DNA from: Porphyra umbilicalis
Taxonomy: Eukaryota > Rhodophyta > Bangiophyceae > Bangiales > Bangiaceae
Assembly (NCBI GenBank): GCA_002049455.2
Contig: KV919181.1
Location: 1 to 54,122 of the forward strand
Direction: 5' to 3'
Length of the DNA: 54,122 nt
The position numbers were made by a program, and so were the translations under genes. Below are positions 21,608 to 31,980 of the stretch, piece after piece (the first letter of the stretch is position 1; each line of letters opens with the position of its first letter). A model generated the notes under the pieces. That model was given only the letters and a program-made list of their open reading frames with translations. It did not search any database and was not told the origin of the DNA.

Positions 21608-24196
21608 ATGGTGTGGCGACCGACGCCGGACGCTTTGTTCTTCTCCAGTCGACTTGTCGCCATCGTGACTCCGCCGCCTTCCGCCCATGGCGATGGCTTC
21701 GGGCGGGCGGTCGAAGGACCGCCGCTCGTCGTCAACCAAGGGCACGCCCTCCACCCGTCGCTGCACAACTACACCTACCTCTCCGGCAGCCACTCCACGG
21801 CGCGCCCCGTCAGCACTGCGCGACCCGCCGCCCGCCCCTTCCTGTACGTTACCGGCGCCGGTGCCGGTCAGGGTGCTGGCTCGGAGCTGCCCCCCGCGGC
21901 GCCGGTCGCCGCCCGACAAGCTAGTGCCGTTGTCGGAGACGGCAGCGGCGGCGGCGGCGGCGGCCCGCGTCGCCCGCCACGGCACGCGCAGCGCTTGACG
22001 GCCACGCCCTCGACCTTGGTGCCGCCGAGCTCTGTGGCGCCGCGGCGCTGCGTCGGCGGCGTGCCCGCACCCAGTGCCCCTGTCGCCCACACGGTGCCTC
22101 CCGCCTGGGTGCTGCCCCCCCCTGTCGGCGACTTCTCGGCGGAGGCGAGCGACGCTGAAGACATGGACGACCGGCAGCAGATGGGGGGCGGCGGCAATTG
22201 GTCGGTGCATCCCCGGCCCCCCGAGTCCCTTCCACGGCCTGTGGCGGGGTCGACACCTACGCTGCCCGTCGGGTCTCGCCGCCCCCGTTCAAACGCGGCG
22301 GCGGGGTCGCAGAGCCCCCCCTCGACACGGACGCGGCGCGTTGCCGCGCCCATGATGACAGGGACGCCCGTGTCAGGCAGTGGCGTGTCGCCGGCGGTCG
22401 TCGCCGCCCGCTTATCAGAGATGAGCCGGGTGCACAAGGACGCCATTTCAGGGATCCGCCGGGAGATGACGGCCTCTCGCAAGGAGCTTGCCATCACCAA
22501 CGGCAGCTTGCGGGAGCTAACCAAGAAGATGGACAACATCGCGGCCATTGCCGACAGGTTGGCTGTGTCCTTGGTCATGCAGCGCCGGCAGTTGGACAAG
22601 CTCGGCGGTGAGCTGCCCGCAGCGGTTGCGGCCGTCCTGGCTTTGCCGGCGGTGCCGACGGCTGCTGTTGAGACAGCGGCTGCGCCGGGCTCGGACGTCG
22701 GCACCCCTTCGTCGGTGCCCGACGGCGCCTCGCAGCAGGAGGTGCGGGTGCAGGACGCCCAGTGGATCCTTGACCTCAAGGTGGCCCTGGAGGAGTGGTT
22801 ATTGAACAAGTTCATCAGCAGCACCTGCGCCGCGGACGTGTGGATGTCGACGGCGGATATCAACATCTTTTTGCGCGACTGGTCGCAGAACCGCTTGCGG
22901 GTGGACGCCAAGGCGGCAGTGAGGCTGCTCCAAAAGGAGTGGCCCATCCGCAAACGCGCCCCCAAGACCAGCGCGCCCGTTGCCGACGGACAGCCGGCGG
23001 TCGCCACCTCCAAGGTCAAGATGACGATTGCCTACCAGTACCTGCACCGCTCCATCAGCCACTTCTGGCAGCGCATAGGGTCCAAGGCCGTATCGGCCTT
23101 CTCGTCTTACGTCCACGAGAACTTGTCCACCAACAAGGGCACGCTGCGCCGCCTTCGGGGCACGCGCTACAAGTACGAGGTGTTCTTTTCCCCGCAAGAT
23201 GCCGAGCTGCTACTCAAGGACGATTTCTTCCTGGTGGACAGCACGTGCCGCGCCGGCCTCGTGCGGGCGCTCGCCGCCGTTTTCGATGCACACGGGTCGC
23301 TGCGTTTGTTCTGCGAGAGGGGGCCCATCCCCGGCGGGCCGCGCACCATCGCCTGCCGACTTGGGGTTGTGGCTGTCGTGGCGACAAAGGTCCGGGCCCA
23401 CCTCAAGCTCCGCGCAGCTAAAGGGAACAAGGACAACACCGACCGCGGCAGCGTCGGTGATGCGGACGGCGATAACGACGCCAGCGCGGGAGCGGGGCCC
23501 GCCGCAGTTGGCAGCAACAGCGCGGACGGGGACATCAACGTCGGCGGCGGTGGAGGCGGGGGCGACGACGGCGGTAACAGCGCAGGGGGTGGCACCGGCA
23601 GTGACGGTGTCGTCCACGTCGGCTCGCTGGATGCGCGCGGTGCTCTGAACGGCGGTCACCGCCCGGAGTGGGTGGCCGAGCTGCGCGTCGTCAGCCGCAT
23701 CTTCGCTGCCCACGGGGCGACGGCTTTCAATGGCCTTCGTATCACTGACGGCACTGATCCTCGTCGGGCGGACGCGACACGCCCGCCCCCCCCGCCGCCG
23801 CCGTCTCCAGCTCCCCCCCCCTCTGCCGCCACCGGTTCTGCTGCCACCACAGTGGCGTCTCTGGCTCCCGGCACGGGCCCGTCGACAATCCCAGGTGCAT
23901 TGACGGGCGGTGGCGGCCACACAAGCGCCCTCCCACCGTTGGGAAGCAGCCATGTCGACACCGGCGCTGGGGTCTGGGGCAACTTGACAGCGACGCACGA
24001 CGCGTCGATGGGCTGGGGTGTTATCGACGACGCAGCCGGTCGCGGCGACGACGGTGAGAGCGCCTCCGATGAGACGTGGACCGACGCGGACGGGGACGAG
24101 GAGGCTCCCTCGCGTCGGAAGCGCACCGGTGCCGAGATGCGCGAGTCGGCCGCGCGCCGCCGAGCGGCGCGCTCGACGATGGGGCCCGCCGTTTGA
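21608..24196 (+). CDS. Transposon-borne coiled-coil nuclear protein, unknown function
   Basis: An 862-residue open frame with no recognised domain. Residues 1-250 are Pro/Ala/Ser-rich. Residues about 259-344 form a likely coiled coil (MSRVHKDAISGIRREMTASR and following heptads). Residues about 380-600 look globular, with Trp/Phe-rich segments such as WILDLKVALEEWLLNKF, YLHRSISHFWQRIG and YKYEVFFSPQDAELLLKDDF. An Asp/Gly-rich spacer follows, then a Pro-rich one. The C-terminus has clustered basic residues (SRRKR then ARRRAARS) typical of a nuclear signal. It diverges from the transposase inside the same inverted repeats, so I infer an accessory transposition or regulatory protein. A second frame from 21687 (MAMASGGRSKDRR) is also protein-like up to 21998. 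The true N-terminus could therefore involve a frame change or intron. Confidence 0.65.
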   Translation: MVWRPTPDALFFSSRLVAIVTPPPSAHGDGFGRAVEGPPLVVNQGHALHPSLHNYTYLSGSHSTARPVSTARPAARPFLYVTGAGAGQGAGSELPPAAPVAARQASAVVGDGSGGGGGGPRRPPRHAQRLTATPSTLVPPSSVAPRRCVGGVPAPSAPVAHTVPPAWVLPPPVGDFSAEASDAEDMDDRQQMGGGGNWSVHPRPPESLPRPVAGSTPTLPVGSRRPRSNAAAGSQSPPSTRTRRVAAPMMTGTPVSGSGVSPAVVAARLSEMSRVHKDAISGIRREMTASRKELAITNGSLRELTKKMDNIAAIADRLAVSLVMQRRQLDKLGGELPAAVAAVLALPAVPTAAVETAAAPGSDVGTPSSVPDGASQQEVRVQDAQWILDLKVALEEWLLNKFISSTCAADVWMSTADINIFLRDWSQNRLRVDAKAAVRLLQKEWPIRKRAPKTSAPVADGQPAVATSKVKMTIAYQYLHRSISHFWQRIGSKAVSAFSSYVHENLSTNKGTLRRLRGTRYKYEVFFSPQDAELLLKDDFFLVDSTCRAGLVRALAAVFDAHGSLRLFCERGPIPGGPRTIACRLGVVAVVATKVRAHLKLRAAKGNKDNTDRGSVGDADGDNDASAGAGPAAVGSNSADGDINVGGGGGGGDDGGNSAGGGTGSDGVVHVGSLDARGALNGGHRPEWVAELRVVSRIFAAHGATAFNGLRITDGTDPRRADATRPPPPPPPSPAPPPSAATGSAATTVASLAPGTGPSTIPGALTGGGGHTSALPPLGSSHVDTGAGVWGNLTATHDASMGWGVIDDAAGRGDDGESASDETWTDADGDEEAPSRRKRTGAEMRESAARRRAARSTMGPAV

Positions 24197-24770
24197 CGAG
24201 GGGCGCGTGCTGCTGGGCGGTGTGACATGGTTCACCATGACCTTGGTATGGCTTTTCTGTCGCTACGGTTCGCTCTGGCGACGTCTGTCGATAGCTAGAG
24301 TGTGTTCTTTGTTTGTTTCAGTGCACTGGGTGCTCGGACCCTTTCTGTTGTTATGTATGTGCGGTTGGAAGCGCAGCAGTTCTTTTTCTTTGTGATGACC
24401 TCCCTGCTTTTGAGTACCGCTACATGCCTTCCTCTTGGGTGCATTAGATGCTCCTCCGCGCGGAGAATCAGGTGCATTTGACGCCGGTGCTTTTTGACCC
24501 CGCCGTACCCCGCCGTAGGGGCACCACGAAAACAGAGAAACCGGTCGTACGGCGCCGTGCAGCGGGATCCCATATCGTTCGGCCACCGCGAAACAAATGC
24601 ATGCAGCGGCGCGAAAATTCGTTCGGCCATCTGGACGTCCTTACCCCCCCCTGTATCCCAATAACTAAGCACCCACCAGTCAACGGCCTGCAGCCTTGCA
24701 GGAGACCTCGTGACTCAGGTCCGTGCACCTGGACGATGTCCGCAACGAGAGTGCTCCCGTCGGCTTCCCG

Positions 24771-24829
24771 TTCAGCGACGAAAGTGTCGACGGGAGTGAC
24801 TCCCGTCTAGGTTGTCGATTCTTCTGACG
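24771..24829. repeat. Right inverted repeat of the KDZ-type element
   Basis: Read on the minus strand it begins CGTCAGAAGAATCGACAACC, passes through the GACGGGAG hairpin and ends GCTGAACG. This mirrors the left arm at 15102-15166. Confidence 0.65.
24789..24807. repeat. GACGGGAG/CTCCCGTC hairpin
   Basis: Perfect 8-bp arms with the loop TGA. It belongs to the same hairpin family as the cluster at 14898-15228. Partial arms (CTCCCGTC, TTCCCGTTC) lie just to the left at 24756-24775. Confidence 0.75.
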
Positions 24830-24949
24830 ACCAGCCTGGTCTGTCGGGGACGCCACGGCCGCCACTGGGCCGCTCGCACTGTAAGGCAAAGGGCCACAAG
24901 CGGGCCCGCATCCCCCCCGCGGGGGGGGTGCGGCCGTCGTGCCGTTTAA

Positions 24950-25640
24950 CAGCGCTGTGCTCCTTAATTGGGGTAGAACCACAATGGCTGTTTTGGGTGT
25001 TGTGGACCCCGCAATTTTTTGCGGAACCCTCATGATGAGCCATCAGGTGATGGTTTTCCCCGCAATATTTTGTGAAGAGGTTTCGGGCTGCCATTGGCGA
25101 GAGCTCTTTGTACCGTTGTAACCGACATCACATCACGAGTATGGATACGGTGTGTCTAGATGCCAGCGAGCGCCCAAAGTGCGCTTCACAAAGCGTTGCG
25201 CCATAGCCGCATTGCGGGTCCGGCGAGAGACGCAAGAGCGGTCATCTTTTGTGGCGTACACGGCCAGGGCCTGGGGAAAATCTCCCGCAGTAAGCGGTAT
25301 CGCCTGGGTACCTCCCCCCCCCCATGCCGGCCCCCGCTTTCAAGGAGGATGTCACCAGCATGGAGGATTGTACCATTCAACCTCGAAGAGAGCTTTCATT
25401 GACCTGCTAGTCACTCACATCTACTCTTCCATTGGCTTGTTCCTGGCTGTCAGGGAGTTCCCGTTTCGGGGATATCTCTCACTTACATGTCTTATCTCTG
25501 CTCACAGGCATTGCAACAGACTTTGGTGGTCCAAACCCACAATGTGGACCACAATCCCACAATGTGGGAATGCCCCACAACGCCTTTCCACAGAACAAAC
25601 TGGGTTTGTGGTCCTACCCCGGTTAAGGAGCACAGCGCTG
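24950..25640. mobile_element. 691-bp non-coding element with 35-bp terminal inverted repeats
   Basis: Bases 24950-24984 and the reverse complement of 25606-25640 agree at 32 of 35 positions, beginning CAGCGCTGTGCTCCTTAA. Weaker similarity extends some 30 bases further in. The right interior contains nested palindromes (CCACAATGTGG, then CCCACAATGTGGG, at 25539-25571). Each end is followed outward by a C/G-run hairpin (24911-24929 and 25641-25665). No long open frame is present, so it looks like a non-autonomous element. I find no clear target duplication. It lies only about 120 bp from the right arm of the KDZ-type element. Confidence 0.7.
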
Positions 25641-27126
25641 CAGGGGGGGGGTGCACCCCCCCTGGTGAGGGGGACTACGACCACGTTGGTTGCACCAACC
25701 GCTGCGCGAGGACGCGTGGCCCCGAGCCGAGGTTAGCAGACGAGCGGCGCGCGCCGCCGCGAGCCGGCCTCCGCCATGAACGCCCCTGGGACGCCCGGGC
25801 GCCGGGCGCCGGTGGCCGTCCCGCGCTGGCGCGTCGCGATCCCCTGCCCGTTCCGCCCGTCGACACCCTGCCGCCGCCGCCGAGGCGGCGGGAACGCACA
25901 CGCAGCCACCCCGCGCTGCACCGAGTGGGGGGATGTTGTGGGTGGCGGCTGGTTCGTGTTGCCGCCCGCCGCGCCCGGGCGGTCCCGGGCGGGGGGCTTG
26001 CTGCCGGCTTTGAGCCCGTGCTCGTCTGCTGCGCACACTCGGCCTGCGGCGGGTCGCCTATGGACGCGGCGCGTCGGCGGGGTGGACGGACGGGCGGTCG
26101 GATGGTGGGGACCGGCACCGCGCTTGTGCCGTGCTTGAGTGTTGCCACGCAACACCGACGTTTTGTTTGGTGGCCGAGGCAGCCGCCGGGTCGGCTGTGG
26201 GGTGGGCTGCTGGCCTTGGTAGAGAAAGCGCAGCGTCGGTATCCGCATGGGGTCCAGATCCAGCCCCCTTTCGACGCTGCGGCGCTGATGTGAGAATGTA
26301 AAGTGCGCGCGCAACCACTGAGCTAGGTCGGCAGTGTTCATGCCAAGTCATACCGCCTCAGGAACAATGACATGGAGACATGTTCACAGCTGAGCCGGCT
26401 CAGCTAGCCGAGGGGCCACACGACCCTGCGCTCGACGGCGCCACCGACACCGCGCGGGCGGTGGGGGTCGATCGGTGACCCCCACCGACGCGGGCATCCT
26501 CACGGCGCCAAACTACCGAAAGACACGTAGCAAGGGTGGTAGTAGGTAGCCGTGCCTACGAACGCACCTTGCAGCGTGCTGATATTACTACAAACGCCCA
26601 CCCACCGGCAAGCGGCAGTCCGGACGGGCGTGGCTACCCAAGCGGGGGCCCCCGCACGCCACGAAAAATCGAGACCGCCGCGCCCGTGGACAGTACTGTT
26701 TGGGGAGGCCCCTCCTTCCGCGGTGGCTCATTGGCTGCCAGACGGTCCGAGAACGCTGACGGCGGGCGGTGAGAGCCCCGCGCGGGGGCGGCCGCACCAG
26801 AGTGTCCGCCCTTACACTGCGTCCGCGACCGCCCCGAACGCAACGCCGTCGCCAGCGCCGGCGGACGCCCAACGGGCACACCGCGCGCGGGGCCCCGTCT
26901 CTTGGCGCGTTGCCGCCGGCCGCCCTCTTGTGTGTGGCGTCCACGACGACCGCCCCGCGCCCAGATCCGTCGCCGCCGACCGGCGTCCCCCCACCGGCGA
27001 GGCGCACGTGCGTCGACGGGCGCCGCTGCAGCCGCCCGCCCGCCGCCCGCCGCCCGCCGCCTTGTTCCCCCCTCTGTCGACGCGCGGCCAAAAGCGCCCC
27101 AACGTCGGCGCCCGTCTTCCGCCGCC
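25641..27126. other. Intergenic with a tRNA-like A-box; no assigned gene
   Basis: GC-rich DNA with overlapping open frames and no recognisable domain. A tRNA-like A-box lies at 26311-26324 on the minus strand. Bases 26340-26600 are less GC-rich and include GAGCCGGCTC at 26386-26395. The last few hundred bases should contain the promoter of the FkbM-type gene; no TATA box is visible. Confidence 0.4.
26311..26324 (-). other. tRNA A-box-like sequence, possible tRNA relic or SINE
   Basis: The minus strand reads TAGCTCAGTGGTTG, an excellent match to the internal A-box of tRNA genes, preceded by GCCGACC in the place of an acceptor stem. I could not fold a convincing anticodon arm, and no clean B-box (GGTTCGANNCC) follows. 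The nearest candidate, about 75 nt downstream, is poor. I therefore do not call a tRNA gene. Confidence 0.3.
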
Positions 27127-28370
27127 ATGCCGTCCCGCTGGTCCCTCCCCCGCTTCGTCCCGTCGCGCGACGGCGGCGGCACCGCGTGGCGGCGGCGGCG
27201 GCGGGCGCCGCTCGTCGTCGTTGCCGTCACGGGCGCGCTCCTCCTCGGCGTCGAGGTGCTCCGCCGCTCCGCGCCGCTGCTGCCGCCGACCGCCAGCCGC
27301 GTCGCGGCCGCTGCCGGCGGCGTCTGGTCCCGCCACGTCCCCACCGGCGGGTGCGACTTGCATGGCCTCGCCGCCGCCGTGGCGGGGGCGGCGGCCCCGC
27401 CCCTCCCCCTCCCCCCCCCCCCCTGTCAGAGGGCGCCCCCCCCCCCCCCCCCCCCCCCACCGCCGCCGCCGCCGCCGCCGCCCGCCTCCCCGCCGCCGCC
27501 GTTACGTGCACCCCGACCGACGCGACGGCGGCGGTGCTGTCCAATGGGGGCATGGCCCCCGCGGGCATTGTCGTGGACGTGGGCGCCAACGGGGGCTACC
27601 CGGCGACGGTTGCGGGCCTCGCCGCCCGCGCGGCGGTCGTCGTGGCCATTGAGCCCGACGACCGCAACTATGAGCGTCTCCTCACGCGGCGCTTCCCGTC
27701 GTCCCTGCGGTCGCCGGCGGCGGCGCCCCACCGGGGCGTGTACAAGGCGGTCCACGCGGCGGCGGGGGACGCGCCGGGGTGGGGCATCATGCCGTTTAGC
27801 GCGGAGCGCAACGACCACGGGGGCTTTGCGGCGCTGTCGCCGGGCAAGCCGGGCGTCTTTACCCGCAACGTGTCCATTGTGACCGTCGACGGGGTTTTGG
27901 CGGCCATTGACGACGACGCGGCGGCGGCGGCGACGGCGGCGGCGGCGGGGACGGCGGTGGCCGCGTCGGGGGGGCAGCCGTCGAACCCCCCCCCCCCTCC
28001 CCCCTCCCCGTGGTGCTCCTCAAAACGGACACGCAAGGCCACGAGGGGGCGGTCCTCGCGGGCGCCCGCCGCACGCTCGCCGCCCGCCGCGTGCGCGCGG
28101 CGCTCGTCGAGTTTGATCCGCGGCTCCTCGGGGGGGCCGCCAAGGCGGAGGCGCTGCTGGCCGCGCTCACCGACGTGGGCGCGTCGTGCGTGCACATGCG
28201 GTGGGCGGCGGCGGCGGCGGGCGCGCCGCCGCCGGCGTGGGGAGACTGGGTCGTGGGGGGAGGGGGGGCGGGGGGGGGGGGGGGGCGCCCCGCCCCCGCG
28301 AGTTTGTCGAGTGGGCCGTGCACCAGGGGGGTACACCGACTTGCTGTGCGTGTGGGCGCCGGTCATGTAG
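27127..28370 (+). CDS. FkbM-type methyltransferase, type II membrane protein, frame breaks
   Basis: The ATG at 27127 (GCCGCCATG) starts a short basic tail and one membrane helix, APLVVVAVTGALLLGVEVL, the layout of a Golgi type II enzyme. The catalytic part has motif I VVDVGANGGYPATVAGLA followed by an acidic EPDD loop for S-adenosylmethionine (about 27570-27665). Next comes LLKTDTQGHEGAVLAGARR with ALVEFDPRLL (about 28016-28125), the FkbM signature. FkbM-type enzymes O-methylate sugars or other hydroxyls, so a role in polysaccharide methylation is a reasonable inference. The protein moves between frames at C runs near 27412-27460 and 27987-28006, and at G runs near 28264-28284 and 28326-28331. 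The last break joins FVEWAVHQGG to YTDLLCVWAPVM before the TAG at 28370. Run-length errors explain all four. An 8-nt G run follows the stop. Confidence 0.75.
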
Positions 28371-31300
28371 GGGGGGGGTGGGCGTGCCTCAACCAACGAC
28401 CAACTCTTGGGCGTCTCACAACCACTGGGTCTGCATTTTTCGTCTCCGTCGGCGTGGGCCGCCGCGGTTGCGCGTCAGAGGCGGGTGCGTCGGGGTCCCG
28501 CCCTAATGGGGAGCGCACACGACAGGCGCGCTCTTCACGACAGCACCGACGTGCGGTGGGGGACCGTGCAGACGGCCCGCGCCGCGGGGTGCCCGCCTCG
28601 AGCGGCGGCGGCCGGTGGCGCCGCCGCGCGCCGCGCAGCGGCGTGGCAGGCGTCGGCGGCGGGGGCGGTGGGCGACGGCCCGCGGTGGCAGTCTCGGGAT
28701 GCCACGCACTTGGCCGCGGGGCTGGGTCGGAACACGTTGGTGCACTGCCCGACCACGCGTGTCGCGGACAAGCATCTCGAGATGCCGCTCGTTGCGCTTC
28801 ACGGTGCGCCGTCCGACAGTTGTGCGTTTCCTTTCGAATGCCAGCGTTGAGTACCCCCTCAAACGGCGGTGCGTATCCTTTCGCCTGTGTTAAGTTCATT
28901 CAATTGTGTGGATGAAACTTTCCCCAAGACACTGAGTCTTCCTTCCAATAGTTTAGTGTAAACCTGCTGTTTCCTGTCGTTTCCGGTTGTTGCCCACACG
29001 ACCGGCTGGGCCGCCACGACCAGCGCCAAATGGCAAGTACGTATTGTTGCATGCCTGGCCTCATTGCTTCCCCGCCTCGTTGGCTGCCGCACGTGACGTG
29101 GCGTCGACTCCGTCAGGTGTGGCCGCGCTCGACGGCGGACGGCTGCGCGCGTCACGCTAAAATGGCTTCCTTGCCCTGACTGGTCAGGGCTGCGCTGGAG
29201 CCAGCCACGGCCATGCTAACCTGCGCGCCAGAGTCAATGGCAGGTACGTACGTACCCGTCGCTGCCGGCGTTTGCGTCAGCACAGCGGCAAACTCACCAG
29301 CCGCCCAGGCCGGCACACTCGTTTTTTTACGGCGGTGGGGGCGGGTCGTCTTCCCCGCCCCGCCTCCTCCACGCCCGTCGCCTGCGTGGCGGGGGGGAGG
29401 GGCCGCCCATCCGGTCGGTGGAAGGTGTGAACGTCCTCGGGGTGGGGGGGGCGAAACGGCGGAACGCCCCTCAACTGCACGGCTGTTTGCGCCGCTATCG
29501 GGCGCCCGTCAGGGCCGGGACTAGCGGCGACTGTCGTGGCGTCTTTCAATCCACACGTGTTCTTGTTTCCAGTGGGATCCAGGGCCACGGATCCCGGGCC
29601 CAGCCAGAGCGGGGGGCGTGTCAACGACACGATGCGCTGCTGTGGTGTGCTGGGCTGATCACGCCCATTGGACGGTGCGCGGAGCGCGGGGGTGTGGGTC
29701 CGCCTTCCCAGCCAAAAGGCATCCGTTGACCGCGACCCACTGTGCACCAGGCGCGCCCAACATTGACACTGACCCACTGCGCGCGCCCACTGCCAGTCGG
29801 CTCACTGGCGGTCACCCCGCGAATCGGCGCCGGGGGTCACCGCAGAGCCGAGGAGATTGAATGCTGAGATGCAGAGGCAATGGAGCCTCCCGACGAACGA
29901 GGCCTCGTTTGACACAGTGTGGCTGGCCGACTCCCCCGTGGCCACCCGGACGAAAATGGGACAGACCGGCAGGGCGGCTGCAAGCCCACGTGCAGCACCC
30001 GAAAGGGTGTCGGAAAACCCCCACCTGCCCACCAGTGGGAGGCGGGGGCCCAGGCGGCGTTTTTAGGGGAGTGGAGGGCGCGCGCTGATGCCGAGGTGGC
30101 AGCTGCCTCGGTGGGACTTGGGGGCAGCCGCACCAGCCTGTGCCTCGCCACGTGCACACGCCGAGGCTTGCAATCCACTTTGCGCGGGGGCCCCCCCCCT
30201 CCGCAGCACAAACGCAACCGCAATTTGGACGAGTGGGGTGCAATTCAACAGACCCGCCGTCGCGGTGGCCGTGGCCGCGTCTGCCCACGCACGGGCGTGG
30301 CGAATTTGGGTTGCGCGGGCGTCCCCCACCCTGATTGGACCGTGGGGGTCGAGCACACGGCGACACACCTGATGGCGGCGCACTCCAAGCAAAGGCAGTC
30401 GGGCCTCGCCGCAGGGCACCTTGGCCTGGGAGAGGAGCGAGCGCGGCGGGTGCGGGTGGCACGGGCCCCCCCCCCCCCCGCTCCGGCAGAGCTGTCCGCC
30501 CGTCACGGCGCCGAGCGGGGCCCGCGGCGCGGCGGGCGTGGCAGGGCGTCACCAAATCGGCGGCGGCCGGGCGGGCCCACCGCCCGCAGACGCGCGCACG
30601 TCAGCGGATACGATTGGGCGGCGGTCGCGGGCGCTGCCGACGCACACAAGGACGGCTCGGGGGCGGCCGCACGGGGGGCGGCGGGGGGCGGGGTGGTGCG
30701 CCGGCCCCAGTCCGCGGCGGCGCCCGTCCCGATTCGAACGTAACGCGCGTCAATGTGCGCTACGTACGACCACTTGCGACTGTGTGCGGAGGGGCCCCGC
30801 GAGGGGGGCGGGGAGAGGGAGGGGCGGTGCGGGTGGCGCGGCGGCGGCCCCCCCCCACCCCCCGTGGGCGCCCTGTTTACGACCGCCGACGCGACGGCGC
30901 GCCCCCCCCCCCCTGAGGCGGCGCGATTCGCGCGCCGCCCGCGCCCGATTCGTGGGGGACCCCCGGCACGCCCGCGCGCCGGCCGCGACGCGGCGGGGCC
31001 GACGCGGACGCTACGGCAATTGGGTGGGTGGGGCGGGGGGCCCCGCGCGCCTGCCCCCGCGGGCGCGCCGGGGTGTCATGGGCACACCCCGGCGCGGCGG
31101 CATTGCCCGACGCCCCCGCCTGCGTTTGCGTGGCACGCTGGCCGCCGCCGGCGGCCGCGGCGGCGCGTGCCCGGCGCCGTCCCCACCGCCACTGGGCGGG
31201 TCATGCGCGTTGGGGGGGGGGCGCACGCTGCCCGTGGCCGCCGCGGCCGCCCGCGTTGCCGGCCGGCGGCCGTGGGGAGGGGGGGTCGTTGGCCGCGCAG

Positions 31301-31810
31301 AGCGTGGCGGGGGGTGGGGGGGGGGTGGGGGGGACGGCCGGCTCGCCCGCGGGTGGGTACTTGACGTGCCCCGCCGCCGCGCCGTTCGGAGTGGGACAGC
31401 TCGCTCCTCACCACGCGCCCCAGAACGTGAGCGCCGTTCCCGCGCGCCACCTGGACCGCCTCGTGCCGACGGCGTCCCTCACTTGCTCCCCCGCCCCCCC
31501 TCTGCTGCCCCCCCATCCATCGGCACCCGGCGCTCCTGTGGGTGGCAGCTGAGCTGCTGCCTGCGCGCCGCCTCGACTGGCGAGCGCGCGCCTGCTCGGC
31601 GCGTCGGGGGTGTTTTTTCGCTCTGCAGCCAGAGCGGGGGGCGACCTCTGGACGCGCGCGTCGGGACGACGGGCGCTGGTCATTGCGCGGCTTGTCGCGG
31701 TCGTCGACGGGACGCGGCCGCCGACATTGGGCGGCGTTGTCGCCGCTTTCCCCTAGGTGAGGCGGTCGGCGTCGTTGCCCCATTCTCCCCCCGCCCTCCC
31801 TCCCCCCTCC
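28371..31810. other. Long intergenic stretch without an assignable gene
   Basis: Bases 28380-28850 have a plus frame with mixed composition (ending LVALHGAPSDSCAFPFECQR), but I recognise no domain. Bases 28850-29170 are less GC-rich. An 8-bp perfect inverted repeat, GCCCTGAC then GTCAGGGC, sits at 29173-29190. Bases 29200-31800 are GC-rich with overlapping frames on both strands and C/G runs at 30465-30480 and 30902-30914. The C-rich tract 31787-31809 is the leader of the STAR/KH gene. Confidence 0.4.
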
Positions 31811-31980
31811 ATGGCGCCCACCGCCCCCTGTGGCATCCCGTCGCGGTTGCGGTCTGGGGAGTCGACGCCGGCGGTGTCGTCCCCCCCCTCCCCCTCCTCC
31901 CCCGTGCACTGGGTGCTGCCGTCTGCCCCCCCGCTGGCCATGCCGTCGGCGGTGGGGTGTGGCCCCGGCCACGCCCCCCC

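Larger units (their letters stand above)
15102..24829. mobile_element. KDZ-type DNA transposon, about 9.7 kb, two divergent genes
   Basis: A transposase gene and a second large gene diverge from a 2-kb centre, and both run toward the ends. The ends carry an imperfect inverted repeat (15102-15166 against 24771-24829) that includes the hairpin family. The outer boundaries and target-site duplication are not resolved; similarity fades gradually outside these arms, and more hairpins lie left of 15102. The transposase frame has no internal stop once two inferred introns are removed, so the copy may be recent or active. Confidence 0.65.

Noticed and set aside
29173..29190. Rho-independent-type terminator hairpin
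   Set aside because: No T run follows and the window is eukaryotic; kept only as a small inverted repeat in the intergenic note.
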